Source of the DNA: Ruminiclostridium sp. | Lineage (GTDB): Bacteria; Bacillota; Clostridia; Oscillospirales; Ruminococcaceae | Assembly (NCBI GenBank): GCA_017935365.1 | Contig: JAGBHT010000010.1 | Coordinates: 29,720-93,719, forward strand | Reading direction: 5' to 3' | Length of the DNA stretch: 64,000 bases | Shown: piece by piece, positions 34,784-42,725 of the stretch | Numbering within the stretch: the first letter of the stretch is position 1 | Layout of the letters: every line of letters begins with the position of its first letter | The notes under the pieces: model-generated | The model's database searches: none | The model's input: only the letters and a program-made list of their open reading frames with translations | Told to the model about the DNA's origin: nothing | Program-made: the position numbers and the translations under genes

Positions 34784-36070
34784 ATGCTGATTTCACAGGC
34801 AGAATACATATTGGAATATCTGTCGGACAAGATGCTTGTACCGACAATTATGTTCTGGGTCGCTATAGCAATAGCGGTTACATCGATAGTATGTTTTGTT
34901 CTCGCACCGATTTACAGTAAGGGTAAACACGGTGGAGTAAAGGTTCTTGCACAGATAATATCGATTATCGATTTTATCGGCGGTATAGGCTCGTTACTGG
35001 TTTTTATCGCGGTTTCTGCGCTTTCGCTGCTTACTTCGGCAGGCGCTTTTGCCGATGCGGCTACATCCGTACAGGAAACTCTGCTCGCAATTTTACTGAC
35101 GCCGATCAGGTTCGGTATGCCGCTTGACAGTTTTGCATCGGGAGATCTGGGGGCAGGAACTATAATTCTTTTCTATGGTCTTTATTTTGGTGTTGCGGGT
35201 CTGCTCGGCATTATCGCATTTGTTGTCAGCAGTTCTGCAAGAGGTAAGTATAACGGCGCAAACGGAAAAATAAGAGGTGCGGCGGTTCCTCAGGGTATGC
35301 CGCAGTATAACCCTTATCAGCCTTACGGTCAGTATCAGCAGAATGCACCGCAGGGTTACCCCCAGCAGTACCGGCAGAATGCGCCGCAAGGTTACCCTCA
35401 GCAGTATCAGCAGAATGTACCGCAGGGCTACCCTCAGCAGTATCAGCAGAATGCACCGCAGGGTTACCCTCAGCAGTACCGGCAGAATGTACCGCAGGGT
35501 TATCCTCAGCAGTATCAACAGAACGCTCAATATCAGAGCACTTCGGGAGAAACAACAGTTCTTACTCCGGAGATGCTTGCACAGCCGGTTGCTCCCGTAC
35601 CGGTAATGAATACACAGCCGGCTGCCGGATTTGCACAGCAGGAAGTACCTGCAGAGCCTGCGCCTGAGGTCGCACAGCAGGAAGTACCCGCAGAGCCTGC
35701 GCCTGAGGCTGTACAGCAGGAAGTACCCGCAGAGCCTGCGCCTGAGGTCGCACAGCAGGAAGTACCCGCAGAGCCTGCGCCTGAGGCTGTACAGCAGGAA
35801 GTACCCGCAGAGCCTGTGCCTGAGGTCGCACAACAGGAAGTGCCTGCGGAGACTGCGCCTGAGGTTGCACAGTACGAAACTCCCGCAGAGCCTGCGCCTG
35901 CAAGTTTCTGTGTAAATTGCGGCAAGGCGCTCGCACAGGGCGTGGCATTCTGCCCCAACTGCGGTTACAGGGTAAACACCGCTCCGACTGCATTCTGTAC
36001 AGGTTGCGGAGCAAAGCTTCCCGACGGTGCGCTGTTCTGCACAACTTGCGGTAAGAAAAGAGATATGTAA
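34784..36070 (+). CDS. Membrane protein with Gln/Pro and Glu/Pro repeats and two zinc ribbons
   Basis: A 428-residue protein of four blocks. Residues 1-155 hold about four membrane helices. Residues about 178-253 are five copies of a 12-residue unit, QQYxQNxPQGYP. Residues about 285-372 are seven copies of a 13-residue unit, EVPAEPAPEVAQQ, in which EVAQQ and EAVQQ alternate. Residues 374-425 are two zinc ribbons, FCVNCGKALAQGVAFCPNCG and FCTGCGAKLPDGALFCTTCG, each with two CxxC pairs. ATG 34784 has AGGAGG 7 bases upstream. The repeats look like flexible spacers. I know no defined function; the DUF-type zinc-ribbon membrane protein at 52162 has a similar mix. Confidence 0.82.
   Translation: MLISQAEYILEYLSDKMLVPTIMFWVAIAIAVTSIVCFVLAPIYSKGKHGGVKVLAQIISIIDFIGGIGSLLVFIAVSALSLLTSAGAFADAATSVQETLLAILLTPIRFGMPLDSFASGDLGAGTIILFYGLYFGVAGLLGIIAFVVSSSARGKYNGANGKIRGAAVPQGMPQYNPYQPYGQYQQNAPQGYPQQYRQNAPQGYPQQYQQNVPQGYPQQYQQNAPQGYPQQYRQNVPQGYPQQYQQNAQYQSTSGETTVLTPEMLAQPVAPVPVMNTQPAAGFAQQEVPAEPAPEVAQQEVPAEPAPEAVQQEVPAEPAPEVAQQEVPAEPAPEAVQQEVPAEPVPEVAQQEVPAETAPEVAQYETPAEPAPASFCVNCGKALAQGVAFCPNCGYRVNTAPTAFCTGCGAKLPDGALFCTTCGKKRDM
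35331..35530 (+). repeat. In-frame 36-bp tandem repeat (five units)
   Basis: Five full units and a partial one encode QQYxQNxPQGYP. Units differ at single bases, mainly CAG/CGG for Gln/Arg and GCG/GTA for Ala/Val. Confidence 0.9.
35637..35900 (+). repeat. In-frame 39-bp tandem repeat with a 78-bp higher-order period
   Basis: Seven units encode EVPAEPAPE plus VAQQ or AVQQ. The first five alternate strictly, so the last duplications were of unit pairs. Confidence 0.88.
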
Positions 36071-36089
36071 ACCCGATCAAGATATATCT

Positions 36090-36122
36090 ATGAGCCGTTT
36101 TCCGACGGCTCATTTTTATTTT
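36090..36122 (+). terminator. Terminator after the zinc-ribbon repeat gene
   Basis: ATGAGCCGT (36090-36098) pairs with ACGGCTCAT (36105-36113), 6-base loop, then TTTTATTTTA. Confidence 0.85.
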
Positions 36123-36216
36123 ATACATTGAAATCCACATACGGTGCAATAAATTTTGTACCAAATAACGATAGAAACACAAAGTGCAATGTGATAAAAT
36201 TATGGTCGGTGATGAT

Positions 36217-36912
36217 ATGAAAAAGAAAATCAGAGTATGTGAAAATTCAATGGCGCTTGTGTACATACTGGCTATGTCGGGCGGTTTTATGGACGCATAT
36301 TCATATATGTGCAGAGGAGAGGTGTTCGCAAACGCACAGACCGGTAATATTCTGCTTATGGCGGTAAACCTGGCAAAAGGCAATTTCGGCACGGCACTGA
36401 GATATTTTGCGCCGGTTATGGCATTTATCGCCGGAGTTGTGCTTGCTCAGACGGTACATCATATATTCAAGGGCAGAATGCTTCACAGACGGCAGATAGT
36501 TATCCTGTTTGAGGCTGTCACGCTTTTTGCGGCGGCATTTATACCGTATGAGCTGAACATTCTCTGCAATTGTATGATATCGCTTGCCTGCGGCGCACAG
36601 GTCGAGGCGTTCAGAAAGATAAGTATCAGGGGCGCATATCCGCAGAGCTATGCCTGTGCGACCACAATGTGCATAGGTAATATGAGAACGGCGGCATCGT
36701 CGATATGCGAATATGTTGCACACCGAAACCGTGGCGATCTGAGAAAAGGTTTGCTCTTGTTCAGTATAAACGCAATGTTCGCTATAGGTGCAATAGCAGG
36801 CGACCTTTGTGTGACAGCTGTAAATCAGTGGGCTGTTATGATATGTTCGGTATTTATGACCACGGCATTTATAATAATCACTATGGAAGAAAAGGAAGAA
36901 GAGAAGAAGTGA
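36217..36912 (+). CDS. DUF1275 (YoaK-like) membrane protein
   Basis: A 231-residue membrane protein with about six helices. The family motif SGGFMDAYSYMCRGEVFANAQTGNIL near residue 20 shows the G-x-x-D-A pattern and TGN turn of DUF1275, and the second half repeats it loosely with ATTMCIGNMRTAA. The role of the family is not known; some suspect transport. I prefer the ATG at 36217, after GGTGATGAT, over upstream codons in the same frame. It stands alone; no terminator of note follows within the 296 bases to the HPr gene, but that gene has its own promoter. Confidence 0.88.
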   Translation: MKKKIRVCENSMALVYILAMSGGFMDAYSYMCRGEVFANAQTGNILLMAVNLAKGNFGTALRYFAPVMAFIAGVVLAQTVHHIFKGRMLHRRQIVILFEAVTLFAAAFIPYELNILCNCMISLACGAQVEAFRKISIRGAYPQSYACATTMCIGNMRTAASSICEYVAHRNRGDLRKGLLLFSINAMFAIGAIAGDLCVTAVNQWAVMICSVFMTTAFIIITMEEKEEEKK

Positions 36913-37093
36913 TAACGCCTGATGTCCTGTCATAAAGCGGAGTAACCGCCTTCTGTTGAAAACTAATGTGTATGTTGAATACTTTGTTGAAAGTTTTTTG
37001 TACATAACATACAAATTGCGATGTGGTGATTGAGGACTATTGAACAAATATGAAAAATAATCGCAGAAAAATTGACAAAATGAAAAAACTTTG

Positions 37094-37122
37094 TTGACGA
37101 ATACGGCACATTTGGATATACT
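37094..37122 (+). promoter_or_regulatory. Sigma-A promoter of the HPr gene
   Basis: TTGACG (37094-37099), 17 bases, TATACT (37117-37122). The leader has a hairpin CCGCAT/ATGCGG (37143-37163). Confidence 0.82.
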
Positions 37123-37208
37123 ATAGGTACAGAGCGGAGATACCGCATAACATCTCAATGCGGACGGCTCGACGGAAAGATAATACGAATTTACGGAGGT
37201 AACCAATC

Positions 37209-37472
37209 ATGTTTGTTAAAGAAGTAAGCGTTAAGAATCAGGTAGGTTTACACGCAAGACCCGCAACATTCTTCATCCAGAAGGCTAATGAGTACAAGTC
37301 ATCTATCTGGGTAGAAAAGGAAGAAAGAAGAGTAAACGCTAAGAGCCTTCTCGGTATCCTTTCACTCGGTATTGTTGGCGGTACAACGATCAGAATCATT
37401 GCTGACGGCTCTGATGAACAGCTCGCGGTTGACGGTCTTGTAAAGCTCGTTGAAAGCGGTTTCGCTGAATAA
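37209..37472 (+). CDS. ptsH: Phosphocarrier protein HPr
   Basis: An 87-residue phosphocarrier. The active-site histidine is His15 in VGLHARPATFF, which takes phosphate from enzyme I and passes it to sugar-specific EII proteins. The regulatory serine is Ser46 in NAKSLLGILSLG, the target of HPr kinase in Gram-positive bacteria, so it can also act with CcpA in carbon control. Both are at their usual positions, so it is HPr and not Crh, which lacks His15. GGAGGTAACC precedes the ATG. It stands alone, apart from ptsI, as is common in clostridia. Confidence 0.95.
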   Translation: MFVKEVSVKNQVGLHARPATFFIQKANEYKSSIWVEKEERRVNAKSLLGILSLGIVGGTTIRIIADGSDEQLAVDGLVKLVESGFAE

Positions 37473-37564
37473 TTCACACTCCCGGTCAAGTAGTGTAATC
37501 GGGTTTCGCCCGATGTGTAGACGTGTAGAAAAGTGTAGACGGACAGAATTTACATTATAAAGAA

Positions 37565-37611
37565 ACAGCGGGGATTTTGCACTAAGCAGGTCGCCCGCTG
37601 TATTTTTATTT
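37565..37611 (+). terminator. Terminator after the HPr gene
   Basis: ACAGCGGG (37565-37572) pairs with CCCGCTGT (37594-37601), 21-base loop, then ATTTTTATTT. Confidence 0.7.
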
Positions 37612-37649
37612 CACGTTGCAAATTGTTAAATCGCAAAAGGAGCGTTATA

Positions 37650-38426
37650 TTGAAAAGAACAGGAAAAATCATCGCTGTGATTATTTCGGCGTTAACGGCT
37701 GTAACCGCTGTGACGGCTTGCAGTGCCGATTATTCGCATATTGACGGCTACAGCGATATAGAAAACGCAAGAAAGCTTTATGCTTCGCTTTATTCTGCGG
37801 AACTGACCGTTACCGACAAGGGAACAGGTGCGGTGACGCAGGAGCTGACGTTCTGCTACGATCAGAATGATACGCTGTCATACAGCTATTTCGGTACGGA
37901 CGGAAATACAAAATATTATGAATATCACAACGGTTCAGAATTCAATTACTACTCCGACGGAGAATGGCATACGCTGGTAAGCGGCGATCAGAATTATGTC
38001 AGCTATAACCGCACCAACAAAATGTCAATGACCGATGAGGGTATGATATTCATAAAGCCCGACAGTGTGACAAGCTCTGAAGTACGGCAGACTGCCGACG
38101 GCAAGACGATAACCATGCAGTACGATGTTTCAAAGCTCAACAGCGCAATGTCGTCACAGCTCGGACTTGTCGGCGATCTTGACAGCTTCAGCGTTGTGTA
38201 CAACCTTGACAAGGACGGATACTGTACGTCTATGGAACAGATAGGTACTGCCACTAAGGACGGAGTACAAAGCAAGGTCGATTATTTTATGGAAGTAAGC
38301 CGCATGAACGACATTGCTTCGGTAGAGAAGCCGGAAGTTCCGGGCAGTACCGATAACACAGGCAACACGGAAAACAAAGACGAAACAAGTTCCGATAAAT
38401 CATCGGACGGTAACAGCGCACAATAA
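37650..38426 (+). CDS. Lipoprotein of unknown function
   Basis: A 258-residue lipoprotein. The signal KRTGKIIAVIISALTAVTAVTAC has a lipobox with the Cys at about residue 24. The mature part is polar and likely beta-rich, reminiscent of LolA/LppX-type or DUF-type outer lipoproteins in its strand spacing (LYSAELTVTDKGTG, TFCYDQNDTLSYSYFG), but I do not claim a family. The tail is low complexity (NTGNTENKDETSSDKSSDG). The start is TTG at 37650, supported by AAAAGGAG 7 bases upstream; the longer frame from 37623 has no such site. A terminator follows. Confidence 0.78.
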   Translation: MKRTGKIIAVIISALTAVTAVTACSADYSHIDGYSDIENARKLYASLYSAELTVTDKGTGAVTQELTFCYDQNDTLSYSYFGTDGNTKYYEYHNGSEFNYYSDGEWHTLVSGDQNYVSYNRTNKMSMTDEGMIFIKPDSVTSSEVRQTADGKTITMQYDVSKLNSAMSSQLGLVGDLDSFSVVYNLDKDGYCTSMEQIGTATKDGVQSKVDYFMEVSRMNDIASVEKPEVPGSTDNTGNTENKDETSSDKSSDGNSAQ

Positions 38427-38440
38427 ACGAATATAATTCC

Positions 38441-38469
38441 TGCCCGCAGGCGTTCTGCGGGCAATTTTT
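38441..38469 (+). terminator. Terminator after the lipoprotein gene
   Basis: TGCCCGCAG (38441-38449) pairs with CTGCGGGCA (38455-38463), 5-base loop, then ATTTTTT. Confidence 0.88.
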
Positions 38470-38534
38470 TGCCGTATTTTTGCGTATGCTGTCTAAAAAT
38501 AATGCAAAAATGTTGTGAAAATTTACAAAATAGC

Positions 38535-38563
38535 TTGATTTGCATTCTTTTTTATGGTAAAAT
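38535..38563 (+). promoter_or_regulatory. Sigma-A promoter of the GGDEF/EAL gene
   Basis: TTGATT (38535-38540), 17 bases, TAAAAT (38558-38563), with a leader of about 140 bases. Confidence 0.66.
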
Positions 38564-38707
38564 TAAATAAAATCATAATGGAGGTACTGCGGATATACGC
38601 AAATACGTCCATGCCTTAAGGCTTTTTGATTTTAATTGCGTTACCTCACTTTAACAGTTTATTACACTGAATTATTTGCTAATATACAGTCCGAGGAGGC
38701 GAAAACG

Positions 38708-41257
38708 GTGCAGTTAAACACCAACGGTCAGAAATTCATTAATATAATAATCGGTTTTTCGAGAGATTTTCCATTTACAATAAACCCGGGTGAAGCAACG
38801 GAGCAGACCTATCCGTCGCTTCTGGAACTTATAAATCCCGATGATATTCCGCCGATAACGGAAATGTTCACCGATGTTTCACAGGACGAGGAAAAACGTT
38901 TTGAGGCGCACTGCCGTTTCATGGTAAACGATGAATATCACTGGTTCTTTCTGTCCTGCAAGGCGGTATATGCCGAGTATGGCAGACCGGTAAGATTTGA
39001 GGGTACTATGTGCGATGTGTCTACATACCTCGAAACCGCCGGTGACGACCTTGTGTACAATGAGTTCAGGAAAAAACATAATATAAGATTGACAGAGCTG
39101 AAAAAAGGCGTACCCGGACTTGCCGATGTGCTTGACGTGGACTATCTTACAAGCATACAGCGCCCGTTTGCCCAGCCGCAACTCTATTCGGCAATATTTG
39201 ATGAAAACGGTAAGGTTATATGCGTCCCGAAAACACAGCACAAATCGCTTTCTCCCGATGATTTTGCGTATCAGAAGAAAAAGAATATCCGCATAAATCA
39301 CCTGGTAAGCGGTACCTGGGTCCTCGGCGCAAAAACACAGGAACTGCTTGATGACAACATTCAGCTGTGGGAAACGCTTGTACAGACGGTTTCACGCATG
39401 GCAAACGCCTTTGTTGTCGTAATGTCGGAAATGGAAAATTCACAGAATGCAAACAAGCTTCTCGGTCAGAACGTTGAAGAGCAGATATTACTGAATAACA
39501 TATATGCAATAATAATGGAAAGCAAGAGCGCGGATATTGCGCTGAACTCGGTAACTGAGCTTATCGGCGACTATTTCCACCTTGACAGGATAACGATAGT
39601 CGACCGTGACGATTTCACACAGGAGCTGTGCTGGTGCAGGGATTACAAATACCGCAGACTGCCGCTTGAAATAGACGGGGAAACTGCGCTGAACTGTGAT
39701 TCTATCCGTGAGGATCTTAGCCTTACGTCGTCCGCATTTTCGGACGCTGACACAAACGAACTTTCAAAGTTCGGCATAAAGGCGTATGCCATTTTCAAGC
39801 TGATAAATTCGGGAGCATTTGACAGCCTGATAATGTTCCAGATGATCGAAAAGGAGCATAACTGGACACAACGTGAACGTAAACAGCTCCGCAACATTTC
39901 ACAGATCATTTCATCGCTTATGATGCGTAAGGAAACGCAGGATAAGCTTGAACAGTCGCAGAAACGTATGCGACAGCTGGCTTTCTATGACGCTATATAC
40001 GGCATTCCTAACCGTGCAAGGCTGAATAAAGATCTTGATAAGATAATGAAACGCAACGGCAAGGGCTCGCTGATTGCCTTCAAGGTTACAAATACACGTT
40101 CGTTATCGGCTGTGTACGGTCATACATATTCGGATATGCTACTGCGCAGTATCGCTCAGTATCTTAACAATCTCCCGATAAAGGACATCGGTGTATATTA
40201 TTTCACAAATGCGATCTTTATGCTGAATCTGCCGGATTGTACGGACGATGAGGCGAAAAATCTTGCGGAAATGCTGATATACCGCTTTTCAAAGCCGTGG
40301 AAATTCGGAGAGGACGAACACGCTATCCATTGCAGTCTTGGTATAGCTTTCTATCCCGAAAACGGCGACGACGCGGAAGAACTGTGCAAGGCGGCAAGCA
40401 CCGCAATGTACCGTGCAAGGGAGTTCAAACAGAACAGCTATGCATTCTATTCCGGCTCGCTTGAGCGTACAAGAATGTTCGCCGCAAATCTCGAACAGCA
40501 TATAAGAGAATGTATAAACGACGGTATGAGGGGCTTTTCTCTGCGCTTTCAGCCGTGTTTCAGCGCTCATGACGGCAGTATAACGGGCTGCGAGAGCTTT
40601 GTACGCTGGCACGATGACCAGTACGGAAATATACCTAATTCGACACTTTTCCCGATGGCTGAGAACCTTGGTCTGTCACATCTGATTGACGGTTGGGTGA
40701 TGGAACGTTCGTGCGAGTTCTGCAAAGAGGTGCAGGACGCAGGTTTTGAAAATTTCTCGGTAAGCGTAAATCTTACCGCAGGCGAGCCGCAGTCGGCTGA
40801 AATAATCGCTCAGGTGCGCCGTGCGCTTGAGGTGAGCGGACTTGAACCACAGTCGCTGATACTTGAAATTCCGGTAAAGGCGAATATTTTCTACAGCGAC
40901 AGCACTCACATATTGCATGATCTGCGTTCGCTCGGCGTAAATATCGCAATTGACAAGTACGGCACGGAGAACATTTCGCTCAAAGTGCTGAAAAACTCGT
41001 ATGTCAGCCTTGTAAATATACCTGCTAAGCTGTTTATGAATCACGAGGACGAATTTGACAGCGAGCTTGTAAACTCGGTCATTCATCTGGCTAAATGCCG
41101 TGATCTTACGGTGTGCGTAAAGGGCATAGAGGATAAGGAACAACTTGACACGGTGGAAAAATTCAGCGTTGACAAGGTGCAGGGTTACTATTGCTCACGT
41201 CCTTTGTCGCTTGACGAGGCAAAGCAGACATTTCTTGAAAGGCTGTCGGTAAAGTAA
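38708..41257 (+). CDS. PAS/GAF-GGDEF-EAL protein with degenerate catalytic motifs
   Basis: An 849-residue protein of the cyclic-di-GMP family. An N-terminal PAS-like part (about 20-125), a central GAF-like part (about 255-400), a GGDEF-type domain starting LAFYDAIYGIPNRARLNKDL near residue 423, and an EAL-type domain from about 605. Both enzyme cores are changed: the GG(D/E)EF turn reads YYFTNAIFML; in the EAL half, EAL is ESF, the DDFG pair is DKYG, KID is NIP, and the glutamate of the EGVE block is Lys (VCVKGIED). So neither synthesis nor breakdown of c-di-GMP is expected, and a sensor or binding role is likely. The start is GTG 38708 with GAGGAGG 8 bases upstream. Confidence 0.87.
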   Translation: MQLNTNGQKFINIIIGFSRDFPFTINPGEATEQTYPSLLELINPDDIPPITEMFTDVSQDEEKRFEAHCRFMVNDEYHWFFLSCKAVYAEYGRPVRFEGTMCDVSTYLETAGDDLVYNEFRKKHNIRLTELKKGVPGLADVLDVDYLTSIQRPFAQPQLYSAIFDENGKVICVPKTQHKSLSPDDFAYQKKKNIRINHLVSGTWVLGAKTQELLDDNIQLWETLVQTVSRMANAFVVVMSEMENSQNANKLLGQNVEEQILLNNIYAIIMESKSADIALNSVTELIGDYFHLDRITIVDRDDFTQELCWCRDYKYRRLPLEIDGETALNCDSIREDLSLTSSAFSDADTNELSKFGIKAYAIFKLINSGAFDSLIMFQMIEKEHNWTQRERKQLRNISQIISSLMMRKETQDKLEQSQKRMRQLAFYDAIYGIPNRARLNKDLDKIMKRNGKGSLIAFKVTNTRSLSAVYGHTYSDMLLRSIAQYLNNLPIKDIGVYYFTNAIFMLNLPDCTDDEAKNLAEMLIYRFSKPWKFGEDEHAIHCSLGIAFYPENGDDAEELCKAASTAMYRAREFKQNSYAFYSGSLERTRMFAANLEQHIRECINDGMRGFSLRFQPCFSAHDGSITGCESFVRWHDDQYGNIPNSTLFPMAENLGLSHLIDGWVMERSCEFCKEVQDAGFENFSVSVNLTAGEPQSAEIIAQVRRALEVSGLEPQSLILEIPVKANIFYSDSTHILHDLRSLGVNIAIDKYGTENISLKVLKNSYVSLVNIPAKLFMNHEDEFDSELVNSVIHLAKCRDLTVCVKGIEDKEQLDTVEKFSVDKVQGYYCSRPLSLDEAKQTFLERLSVK

Positions 41258-41326
41258 CGTTTTTTATGGTTGCAGACCGTATTTCAACGGCGGTGCAGGC
41301 AATTAAGCAAATTTCAGATTGTTGAA

Positions 41327-41366
41327 AAAGTCGAAGAATTATAGATAATTCTTCGGCTTTTTGTAT
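41327..41366 (+). terminator. Terminator of the GGDEF/EAL gene
   Basis: CGAAGAATTAT (41332-41342) pairs with ATAATTCTTCG (41345-41355); flanking AAAG/CTTT extend it; T run follows. Confidence 0.75.
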
Positions 41367-41412
41367 TTAATTTGCAAAATTGATGTAAAGGTCGCTTTTA
41401 TTTGCATTTTGC

Positions 41413-41441
41413 TTGAAAAGAACGCTTTTTTCGAGTATAAT
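41413..41441 (+). promoter_or_regulatory. Sigma-A promoter of the rodA/ftsW-like gene
   Basis: TTGAAA (41413-41418), 17 bases, TATAAT (41436-41441). Confidence 0.8.
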
Positions 41442-41508
41442 ATACTTATCTGTAATTGTAAAATCGACTGCGGTAAAACCGCATTTATATTAAAAGGAAC
41501 ACAGCTTT

Positions 41509-42663
41509 ATGAAACTGATTCTTAGCAAAATTAAAACCTATTTCGGAAAACTGGATAAACTGCTGTTGTTCATGAGCATAGGCATTGCGGGATTTGCGGT
41601 GTTTATCCAGTACACGCTTTATGAGAACAATATAAGTTCGGCTGTAACCGCAACGCAGTACAAGACACAGCTTATAGCCTTTATCGGCGGACTTGTTATA
41701 GCTCTTGTACTGGCGGTGATAAACTATAAGTTTATAGCAAAGCTGTGGTTTATCTATGTGCCGGTAGGACTTGGGCTTACCTTGCTTTTGTTCACGCCGC
41801 TCGGACTGCAGCGAGAGGGTGCGGACGATATAGGCTGGCTTGACCTTGGAATTGCGACCATTCAGCCGTCGGAGATACTGAAACTTGCGTTTATCTTGTC
41901 GCTCGCCTTTCATCTGTCAAAGGTCGAGGACAGAATGAACGAGCCGATACACTTTATACTGCTGTGCATTCACGGCGCGATACCGACACTGCTTATTAGG
42001 CAGACGGGCGATGACGGTTCGGCTATAGTATTCCTGTTCATCTTCCTGTGCATGATGTTTGCGGCAGGGCTTTCGTGGAAATATCTTGTTATGATAGCGG
42101 TGGCTGTTCCGCCGGCTGTCTATGTGCTGTGGAATTATCTGATGCAACCGCATCAGCAGAAGCGTTTTCAGGTGCTGTGGGACGCACAGATGCAGGAGGA
42201 CGAGGCGCTTGGAATCTATATGCAACAACGCGTCGGAAAGATAGCCTTAGGTTCGGGAGGACTTACGGGACAGGGACTTTCGGGCGGCGAATATACCTAT
42301 GTTCCCGAAATACACAACGACTTTATTTTTTCATATATAGGAATGACAATGGGACTGCTCGGCTGTCTGCTTATTGTAGGAATGCTTGCGGCGCTGTCAC
42401 TGAAAATTCTCTCCAATGCAAGCGGTGCAAAGGATACGCTCGGCAGGCTTATCTGCATAGGTGTATTTGCTCTTATTGTGTTCCATACAACAGTAAATAT
42501 CGGAATGGTGCTCGGCGTTGCGCCGGTTATCGGAATACCGCTCCCGTTCTTCAGCGCGGGCGGTACATCGGGTATATGTCTTTTCGTGGCGATAGGACTG
42601 GTACTGAGCGTAAGTTATCATAACTCGACCAAGTACAGAATGTTCTATACCGAAAAGGAATAA
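41509..42663 (+). CDS. RodA/FtsW/SpoVE-family peptidoglycan polymerase
   Basis: A 384-residue SEDS protein with about ten membrane helices. It joins lipid II units into glycan strands with a partner class B penicillin-binding protein. Family blocks: QPSEILKLAFILSLAFHLS near residue 123, the long outer loop with the conserved Asp region RQTGDDGSAIVF, PEIHNDFIFSYIGMTMGLLG near residue 265, and GIPLPFFSAGGTS near residue 345. The last block fits RodA or FtsW. No PBP2 or mreBCD genes are near, so I cannot choose between RodA and a division homologue. AAAGGAACA precedes the ATG. Confidence 0.93.
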   Translation: MKLILSKIKTYFGKLDKLLLFMSIGIAGFAVFIQYTLYENNISSAVTATQYKTQLIAFIGGLVIALVLAVINYKFIAKLWFIYVPVGLGLTLLLFTPLGLQREGADDIGWLDLGIATIQPSEILKLAFILSLAFHLSKVEDRMNEPIHFILLCIHGAIPTLLIRQTGDDGSAIVFLFIFLCMMFAAGLSWKYLVMIAVAVPPAVYVLWNYLMQPHQQKRFQVLWDAQMQEDEALGIYMQQRVGKIALGSGGLTGQGLSGGEYTYVPEIHNDFIFSYIGMTMGLLGCLLIVGMLAALSLKILSNASGAKDTLGRLICIGVFALIVFHTTVNIGMVLGVAPVIGIPLPFFSAGGTSGICLFVAIGLVLSVSYHNSTKYRMFYTEKE

Positions 42664-42725
42664 ACGGATTTAATTTCCCACGGGAGAAAAGATAATCAGA
42701 TAAAGCAAAATGAAAGGAAACGATC

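Noticed and set aside
35331..35530. CRISPR-like array
   Set aside because: Units are contiguous with no spacers and encode an in-frame protein repeat.
35093..35958. Long open frames on the minus strand opposite the repeat protein
   Set aside because: They arise from the tandem repeats read in other frames; no ribosome sites, low complexity, and they lie wholly inside a well-supported gene.
38570..38700. c-di-GMP riboswitch before the GGDEF/EAL gene
   Set aside because: The conserved GEMM sequence blocks and two-helix fold are not present.
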